Below, one piece after another: positions 1 to 5,500 of a stretch of DNA of 6,498 bases. The stretch is taken from positions 1 to 6,498 of the forward strand of contig CANNCG010000050.1 of the NCBI GenBank assembly GCA_947502965.1, written 5' to 3'. The notes below the pieces were generated by a model. That model made no database searches. It worked only from the letters and a program-made list of their open reading frames with translations, and was not told the origin of the DNA. The DNA comes from a bacterium (GTDB lineage Bacteria; Margulisbacteria; Marinamargulisbacteria; SXXA01). Every line of letters starts with the position of its first letter. Position 1 is the first letter of the stretch. Position numbers and translations under genes: made by a program.

Positions 1-103
1 AAGCTCCGTGTCGACTTAGCGCCAAAAGAACGGCGACAGACTCTCTGATTTCGCTACCATCTTTAAAACCACTTCCACAAAGAATCACCGCAATTTTCTT
101 CAT
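1..103 (-). CDS. elbB: ElbB, isoprenoid biosynthesis glyoxalase-like protein, N-terminal part (cut by window edge)
   Basis: The minus strand reads MKKIAVILCGSGFKDGSEI, then RESVAVLLALSRHGA, in an open frame to the left edge (34 codons visible). This matches the N-terminus of ElbB (enhancing lycopene biosynthesis protein 2), a DJ-1/PfpI superfamily protein with a Rossmann-like first strand (KKIAVILCGSG) followed by the family's DGSEI-E-V-LLALSR stretch. The E. coli protein is about 217 residues, so most of the gene lies outside the window. The ATG at 101-103 is preceded by AAAGGA (112-117, minus strand) at 8-nt spacing, which supports this start. ElbB proteins are cytosolic; glyoxalase III-like activity and an effect on isoprenoid yield are reported for the family, but nothing in these 34 residues shows activity. 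The gene diverges from the surface-protein operon to the right, with an insertion sequence between them. Confidence 0.88.
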   Translation of the reverse strand, partial: MKKIAVILCGSGFKDGSEIRESVAVLLALSRHGA

Positions 104-111
104 TTATATTT

Positions 112-117
112 TCCTTT
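112..117 (-). promoter_or_regulatory. Ribosome binding site of elbB
   Basis: On the minus strand AAAGGA lies 8 nt before the ATG at 103-101, a standard purine-rich Shine-Dalgarno site that fixes the elbB start. The remaining native upstream DNA (118-153) is AT-rich. I see no convincing -35/-10 pair in it, and the IS30-family element begins at 154, so the elbB promoter may also be affected by the insertion. Confidence 0.6.
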
Positions 118-153
118 AGATCTTTTTAGTAAATACCAATCTGGGATCAGAAT

Positions 154-179
154 CCCACGTTCAAGTTCTAAGTGCAACA
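154..179 (+). repeat. Left terminal inverted repeat of the IS30-family element
   Basis: This 26-bp end begins CCCAC and ends GTGCAACA. It matches the reverse complement of 921-946 at 21 of 26 positions, with four of the five mismatches in a central block at 166-169 and one at 159. The outer and inner blocks are conserved, as expected for transposase binding and cleavage segments. Confidence 0.85.
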
Positions 180-395
180 CCTGGGATTTTTGATCCCAGA
201 AAAAAGGTATAAAACTGAAATGAAGCGATCTGACTAGAACAGCGCAGCTGCCCACGCAGCGGGGCGAAGATTCTAGACAGGTTAGCGGAATGGAAGTTAG
301 AGGGAGGGCCTGTCCAGAGGCTGTATAGTAGGGTTAAGACACTTTTTAGGCAGGGTGTATTTGGCAACAAACCACGCAAAGAAAGGCTTAACCCC
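180..395 (+). other. Leader of the IS30-family element: no gene, three inverted repeats
   Basis: This 216-bp stretch between the left terminal repeat and the transposase start holds no credible coding frame. Visible structure: a perfect 7-bp stem CTGGGAT/ATCCCAG at 181-199 with a 5-nt loop; a 5-bp stem GCTGC/GCAGC at 247-260; and an 8-bp inverted pair GGGTTAAG (331-338) / CTTAACCC (387-394). The last pair touches the AAAGG ribosome site (382-386) and the ATG at 396. Pairing of the last two arms could mask the start codon, a common way for insertion sequences to limit transposase made from read-through transcripts. The leader is long for an IS30-type element, whose transposase usually starts within about 100 bp of the end. 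Confidence 0.5.
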
Positions 396-939
396 ATGCA
401 TAAAAATACGGCAAATAAAATCCATTCGTACAGTCATTTAACACGCGAAGAGCGCGAGGAGATCTCAATTGAGCATAGAACTAGGCTACTCAAAACGCAG
501 GATAGCCCGGACTCTGAAACGAAACGTGAGCACGATTACTCGAGAATGTTCTCGAAATCAGCCCCCGTCAAACTACCAATTACCCTCAAAGTCAGCCCTC
601 AACATGCAAGATGCGCTTGTTCTCAGCCTTCAAGACTTACCCCAAGCGCTTAGAAAATCTATCCCCTACGACAATGGCACTGAAAATGTTCGACATGGGG
701 CGATTAACCAGGCCCTCGGTACGGCCTCTTTTTTCTGCCAACCTTACAGCCGTTGGGAAAAGGGCTCTGTCGAAAATGTCATCGGTCTCATCAGACGCAC
801 CTACCCCAAAAAAACGGACTGGAACTTGATTTCACAGTCCGATTTCGATACCATCCAGTTTAGGCTAAATAACCGTCCAAAAAAATGTCTTAACTTTCTA
901 TCTCCGGCTGAGGCCTATGCTGTTGCACTTGCTGCTTGA
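396..939 (+). pseudogene. IS30-family transposase, pseudogene (frameshift plus large internal deletion)
   Basis: Two frames together give a broken IS30-type DDE transposase. The N-terminus (frame of 396) reads YSHLTREEREEIS, the family's opening motif. Near 465-475 the match moves to the next frame, LGYSKRRIARTLKRNVSTITRE, which is the helix-turn-helix used to bind the ends. After RNQPPSNY (about 570-590) the sequence jumps to the C-terminal catalytic part: YDNGTEN with the second Asp at 670-672, FFCQPYSRWEKGSVEN with the catalytic Glu at 772-774, then LNNRPKKCLNFLSPAEAY and the stop at 937-939. The first catalytic Asp region (WEGD-like) is absent. About 180 codons remain against roughly 310-380 in intact relatives, so about 400-500 bp was lost. 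AAAGG at 382-386 precedes the ATG. The product cannot be an active transposase. Family assignment is secure; the exact deletion point is approximate. Confidence 0.88.
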
Positions 940-946
940 ATGTGGG
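921..946 (-). repeat. Right terminal inverted repeat of the IS30-family element
   Basis: TGTTGCACTT...GTGGG is the inverted partner of 154-179. It overlaps the last six transposase codons and the TGA stop. The flanking AAT at 947-949 pairs with AAT at 151-153 as the target duplication. Confidence 0.85.
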
Positions 947-973
947 AATGATTGGGGGGGAATGGATAGTTTA

Positions 974-1561
974 ATGTCTAAATTGAGTATGACAATAGGG
1001 GCCTTGGCACTGAGTCTGTCTGTCTTTTTCGGGGTTCATGTTCACGGCATTACGGTTGAATCGTATTCTTCGGAATCTTTTTCGGTGCAAAATCCTTCGT
1101 TTTCTGGGGGGACATCGGCACCCATTAATATGAATGGACAGGTTATTAGGTCCTCAGGGCTCGTGGTTTTGGGTTATAATTACGGGTTCTTTGGCATAGA
1201 GGCGGGACGGCCCTTAAGCAGTATCCAAAATCCTGAATCGAATGATCCCCTTATCGCCGCCAAAGTATTGGGGGCCCCTCTTTTTTATCCCAATCCTTTT
1301 TCTATTTCCTCTGGCGCTGAGCTGGGATACAAATTGTCTAAGAATATGGATATTGAAATTCGCTTTTATGACATTCGGGCGAATGAAATTTTTCGCAAAA
1401 CCTTTTTGGCTAGTCATTTTGGCGGTATGTCTGGCTATAACAAAGTCTTCTTCGATCGCTCGACTATCGGGCGCTATGACTTGCCAGCAGGGATTTACTT
1501 TTTTGTCCTGATACACGACGGTAGTGTGTTGGGTCGTGGAAAGTTTGCGGTGAAACAATGA
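974..1561 (+). CDS. Secreted protein with C-terminal FlgD-like (T9SS-like) beta-sandwich domain
   Basis: A protein of 195 residues. Residues 1-25 form a signal peptide (MSKLSMTIGALALSLSVFFG, then VHVHG). The middle, about 26-100, is low-complexity Ser/Gly/Asn-rich and not recognised. From about 102 (APLFYPNPFSISSGAELGY) to the end it has the FlgD Ig-like pattern shared with T9SS type A sorting domains: YPNPF, alternating strands with IEIRFYDIRANEI, GYNKVFFD, then DLPAGIYFFVLI and GRGKFAV. Such domains often cap secreted proteins of diderms with PorV-type barrels, so this may be cargo or an accessory of the next gene product. The start at 974 avoids an acidic residue in the signal peptide and has GGA at 964-966. 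The ATG at 962 (MDSLMSK) is possible, but G7 lies almost against it. Its TGA overlaps the next ATG. It begins only 27 bp after the insertion sequence, so its native promoter was displaced. No precise function can be given. Confidence 0.8.
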   Translation: MSKLSMTIGALALSLSVFFGVHVHGITVESYSSESFSVQNPSFSGGTSAPINMNGQVIRSSGLVVLGYNYGFFGIEAGRPLSSIQNPESNDPLIAAKVLGAPLFYPNPFSISSGAELGYKLSKNMDIEIRFYDIRANEIFRKTFLASHFGGMSGYNKVFFDRSTIGRYDLPAGIYFFVLIHDGSVLGRGKFAVKQ

Positions 1562-2463
1562 GGATATTATTTGTAGCCCTGTTGATCTCCTTGATGGCTT
1601 GGTCGGTGACACAGGCGGCGGTGTTTGACACGATTACAGATTTGGGGGCCTCTGCACGCTTTATCGCAGTGGGCGGCGTGGAGGGGTTTTCACAGTCAGC
1701 CTCTTCTATTTTTGAAAATCCAGCAGCATTGTACCGTGTTGATCAAGCCAGTTTTTCTTTTTTCACGGCAACAGTGATGAATGAAGCCAAATACAATCAG
1801 GTCTCCTTGGTGACGGAAACAAGTTTGGGCAGATTTGGGTTTGGGTATATGGGTGTGTCTGTGACCGATTTGCAGCATACGGGCGAAAATTCGCAACATG
1901 AGTTTTATGTCAAAAGTTTGTTTGACTCTCAGAATATGGTGCTCAAATTGTCCTATCAAAATAGCCTTGCCCCAGATTTGCATCTGGGGGGCAGTTTGGT
2001 TCATTACGAACAATCGTTTTTCGATGTGACTGGTTCAGGGAACAATGCGGATTTGGGCCTTATATGGGTACAAAATTGGGGGCAGGTCTCTTTTGCGGTC
2101 AAAAATATTATTTGGTATGGGGTTGTGACTTATGGCGATGGCAAACAAGAAACAGTGGCTACGGATCTGGTCTTGGGATACGGATATCGCTTTTTTGAGG
2201 AATTTGAAGTAATGGGGCAGGTGATGCGTCGTCAAAATGCAAATCTCTTCTCTTTGGGTCTTGTTTATAGCCCTTCTTTCTTGCCTTATGTTAGTTTGAT
2301 GGGGGGATACCGGGAATATCTGGTGTTAGGGGAGTCAAGAAATAAAATGGCAATGGGTTTGGGACTTCATTTGTTTTCACTTGATTTCTACTACGCCTAC
2401 GAGAAAAGTGATCATATTGAATTTGATGGAAAACACAGCTTTTCTGTGGACGTGAATTTATGA
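1558..2463 (+). CDS. PorV/PorQ-like outer-membrane beta-barrel protein
   Basis: A 301-residue protein. Residues 1-20 (MRILFVALLISLMAWSVTQA) are a signal peptide, with likely cleavage before AVFD. The mature N-terminus, LGASARFIAVGGVEGFSQSA followed by SSIFENPAAL, matches the conserved start of PorV/PorQ and related FadL-type barrels (GARA-GMGGAF..A...A..NPAGL). The rest is a run of short amphipathic strands rich in Gly, Tyr and Phe (GRFGFGYMGVS, LHLGGSLVHYEQSF, GYGYRFFEEFEVMGQVM), ending HSFSVDVNL, as expected for an outer-membrane barrel of about 14 strands. PorV in T9SS bacteria shuttles secreted proteins at the outer membrane; PorV-like proteins outside Bacteroidetes are mostly uncharacterised. 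It is coupled to the gene before it by ATGA at 1558-1561, with GGTGA at 1549-1553 as a plausible ribosome site. Its stop also overlaps an ATG of the downstream frame, though I place that gene's real start at 2553. PorV-like is a family-level call; the export role is inference. Confidence 0.78.
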   Translation: MRILFVALLISLMAWSVTQAAVFDTITDLGASARFIAVGGVEGFSQSASSIFENPAALYRVDQASFSFFTATVMNEAKYNQVSLVTETSLGRFGFGYMGVSVTDLQHTGENSQHEFYVKSLFDSQNMVLKLSYQNSLAPDLHLGGSLVHYEQSFFDVTGSGNNADLGLIWVQNWGQVSFAVKNIIWYGVVTYGDGKQETVATDLVLGYGYRFFEEFEVMGQVMRRQNANLFSLGLVYSPSFLPYVSLMGGYREYLVLGESRNKMAMGLGLHLFSLDFYYAYEKSDHIEFDGKHSFSVDVNL

Positions 2464-2552
2464 GAGAGAAGACAGTGCCGATGCTACAACGACGATATAA
2501 TCAAGAAAATGAAAAATCCAATTACAAATCATTGGAACCAGTGGGAGGTACT
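2464..2552 (+). promoter_or_regulatory. Gap before the fibre gene with a consensus -10 (TATAAT, 2496-2501)
   Basis: These 89 bp between the barrel stop and the chosen fibre start contain a perfect TATAAT at 2496-2501. No good -35 is seen: AAGACA at 2469-2474 matches 4 of 6 but sits 21 bp away. If active, transcription would begin near 2508 and leave a leader of about 45 nt with the strong ribosome site at 2543-2548. This could give the fibre gene its own transcript apart from the operon. The stretch stays open in the fibre frame, so it could instead be the N-terminal extension from ATG 2460. Confidence 0.35.
2543..2548 (+). promoter_or_regulatory. Strong ribosome binding site deciding the fibre-protein start
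   Basis: GGGAGG at 2543-2548 lies 4 nt before ATG 2553, a near-ideal though slightly close Shine-Dalgarno site. The ATG starts a textbook signal peptide. The alternative in-frame ATG at 2460 overlaps the upstream stop but has no comparable site, and would put 31 hydrophilic residues ahead of the signal peptide. Confidence 0.7.
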
Positions 2553-5500
2553 ATGAAAGGTGTTTTACGTATGACTCGTGTGGCCTTGCTGGGGATGCTT
2601 TTCGCCGGAACATTGTGGGCGAATAGTCCTAGCACTATTCGTATAGAGGTTAAAATAACAGATCCCAATACAGGACTTCTCAATGGGGTTTCCCGTGTGG
2701 CGGTAAGCTTGTATGAATCCTCTTCTTCAAACAGGGCGGTGTGGACAGAGTCACAGGATGCCGTTAATTTTTCTAACGGTGTTTTTTCTATGAATTTAGG
2801 CGCAAACCCCACTGAGCCTTTTACTAAGAGCATTTTATCATTACCAACGGCTTTGTTTGGCATTGCAATAGACACCAATCCTGAGTTTTATATTCCGGTT
2901 CATGCGGTTCCTTATTCCCTCAAATCAAAATGGGCGGATGAGGTTTTGACCTTTAATTGGGCAAGCGCCAATGTGATGAATACACCGAATGTCAGCGTCT
3001 TTCCTGGAACGTTGACGGGTTTGCAGGTCTCTGATTCCTTGATAGCGTCGCGGATGATTGGCCCTGGTGCGGTATTGGATGCCCATATCACAGGGCCTAT
3101 TAGTGCGACCAAAATATCTGGGGCTATTTCTTCAGCAAATCTGGGTGCGGGTGTGATAGCGGGTACCAATATTGCCAATTTAACGATTACCAACACGAAT
3201 TTGGCCGAAGGCCGTTTTTCCAGCATCGTAGGCTTAGGTAATTTGACTTCCACCTTAAATTTTAATGCGGGTTCTGGTATTTTTATTCCCGGAAAATTTC
3301 AAGTGGATGGCTTTACTGGTCATGTGGGTGTGAATCTGACGGAATCCCCAAGCGCGTATTTGGATGTCAATGGCGATGTTCGTTTTCGTGAAGACATGCG
3401 TGTCAGTGGGGATGTTTATTTGCCGGCTGACTTGGGGCTTATGAGTGACAACTCCCGCGTGTTGACAGTGTCCAATGGGTTGCTGCGTCAGGTAGATGTG
3501 TCTGCTTGGGACCGTGATAGTAGCAATGATGTGACCACGTTTTTGGGTCTTACGGATACCCCTTCTACCTATTCTGGTGCTGCGACGTACTTGGTACGCG
3601 TGAATGCAGCTGGCACTGGGGTTGAATTTGTTCCCTCATTGACCGTGGGCGATGCGAGTAGTTTGGGGGGCTTTGTTGCGGCGGACTATTTGAGAAAAGG
3701 TGTCGCGGTCTCTTTTAGTGGCGGTAGCTTTAATGTGGCATCGGGAAGTACGATGAACATTCAGACCGGTGCGGGTCTCAATGTGGAAGGCAATTTGCTG
3801 GTTTCTGGGAAGCCTTTGGGATCTGTGGCCTTTCTGAATGCTATAGGTGCAGATCAACTCGGGCCAAACGCCGTTGTGGAATCAAAGATTAAAGACTTGG
3901 CTGTTACAAACTTTAAAATTGCAGACAATGCGGTGACTTCTGGGAAGATTTTTGATGGGACGATCACGAATGATGACCTTTCGCCTGCTCGCTACACGAA
4001 TATTACTGGGGTCGGCACATTGGACAGTGTGGTGATCACGGGTGAGGCAATAGCGGGTGGCTTTAGCACAGAGGGTCGCCTGTCTGCAGCGACAGCGAAT
4101 TTCACAGTAGCCACTGGGACAGCACCTTTTTCTGTGGTAAGCAAAACGAAAGTTGCAAACTTGAATGTGGATTTCTTGGATGATTTTGATTCGACAGCGT
4201 TTTTGAAAGTAGCGGACAACTTGTCTGATATCAAGAATAAGGAAACGGCGCGTACAAATTTGGGGTTGGGACTTTTGGCGACAATGAACGTGGTAACGAG
4301 CACGGAAATCAAAGATGGTGCCGTGACAGCAGCGAAGCTTTTCCCTGATTCAGTCACGACCAATGCGATATTGAATGGTGCAGTGACGGTGGCGAAGATG
4401 GACACCGCGGCGAATATTCGGGCGCATTTGAGTTTGGCAACGACGAACAGCGTTGTATTCGGGAATGTGAGTGCCAATGGAACGGTGAGCGCGAACGCCT
4501 TCGTGGGATCTGGTATCGGGTTGACGGATGTTACGGCGACATCTATTGCGAACGAGGCGGTAACAACTGGTAAGATTCTTGATAAGAACGTAACGTTGGC
4601 GAAGTTGGGAGATCTGTCATATTTGAGTTTCATCGTGGGTAACATGTCAAACCGACCCACGGCAGTAGCGATGAGTAGTAATGGTGATGTAACGTTTGAA
4701 GCTCCGTCTGAATTGATTATAGTGAATGGTAAGGTCACGAGTGAAAAAATTTTTGATGGGACGATCAAGAATGATGACCTTTCGCGTGGTAGCTACACGA
4801 AGATTACTGGGGTCGGCACATTGGACAGTGTGGTGATCACGGGTGAGGCAGCAGCGGGTGGCTTTAGCACAGCGGGTCGCCTGTCTGCAGCGACAGCGAA
4901 TTTCACAGTAGCCACTGGGACAGCACCTTTTTCTGTGGTAAGCAAAACGAAAGTTGCAAGCTTGAATGTGGATCTCTTGGATGATTTGGATTCGAAAGCG
5001 TTTTTGAAAGTAGCGGACAACTTGTCTGATATCACTAGTTCGGCAAATGCGCGTACACATTTGGGGTTGGGAAGTTTGGCGACGTTGAGTACTATTACAA
5101 ATAGTGAGCTGACTGCTGGTAGTTTCGCAAAGATTACGGGAGTGGGCCCACTGGGAAGCTTGGATGTAACGAATGGATTGAGTGCAGCAACCGGGAACTT
5201 TGGTGTGAGACAAGGAACCAGTCCGTTGACTGTCACGAGTACAACGAAAGTTGCAAGCTTGAATGTGGATCTCTTGGATGATTTGGATTCGAAAGCGTTT
5301 TTGAAAGTAGCGGACAACTTGTCTGATATCAAGAATAAGGAAACGGCGCGTACAAATTTGGGGTTGGGAGGTTTGGCGACGTTGAGTACTATTACAAATA
5401 GTGAGCTGACTGCTGGTATTTTCGCAAAGATTACGGGAGTGGGCACACTGGGACGCTTGGAGGTGAGTGGAGAAACAACGCTAGCAGGGGACGCATCTAC

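Larger units (their letters stand above)
154..946 (+). mobile_element. IS30-family insertion sequence, internally deleted (793 bp), with both ends and target duplication
   Basis: The ends are defined by a 26-bp imperfect inverted repeat: 154-179 (CCCACGTTCAAG...GTGCAACA) against the reverse complement of 921-946 (CCCACATTCAAG...GTGCAACA), 21 of 26 identical. AAT occurs immediately outside each end (151-153 and 947-949), a 3-bp target duplication of the size usual for IS30-family elements. The right repeat overlaps the 3' end of the transposase frame, a layout I recall from IS30-family members. Intact IS30-type elements are about 1.0-1.25 kb. At 793 bp, with a broken transposase that lacks its middle, this copy cannot move by itself, although its ends could still be used in trans. 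It lies between divergent elbB and the surface-protein operon and ends 27 bp before the start chosen for the first operon gene. Confidence 0.85.

Noticed and set aside
917..973. Upstream starts at 917 or 962 for the FlgD-like gene
   Set aside because: The extension from 917 is translated from the IS terminal repeat and is an accident of the insertion. The 962 start has a G-run almost touching it and adds an acidic residue before the signal peptide, though it cannot be excluded.
2460..2552. Start of the fibre protein at the overlapping ATG 2460
   Set aside because: It would place 31 hydrophilic residues before a clear signal peptide, without a ribosome site, whereas ATG 2553 has GGGAGG and begins the signal peptide directly.
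3992..5446. Long open frames on the minus strand opposite the fibre repeats (up to 258 codons)
   Set aside because: They are exact antisense shadows of a repetitive, codon-biased gene. They repeat in step with its units, lack ribosome sites, and give low-complexity Val/Thr/Ser/Lys-rich translations with no family resemblance.
3946..5461. CRISPR or tandem-array interpretation of the repeats
   Set aside because: The repeats are long, coding, in frame and unequally spaced; there are no short direct repeats with unique spacers.
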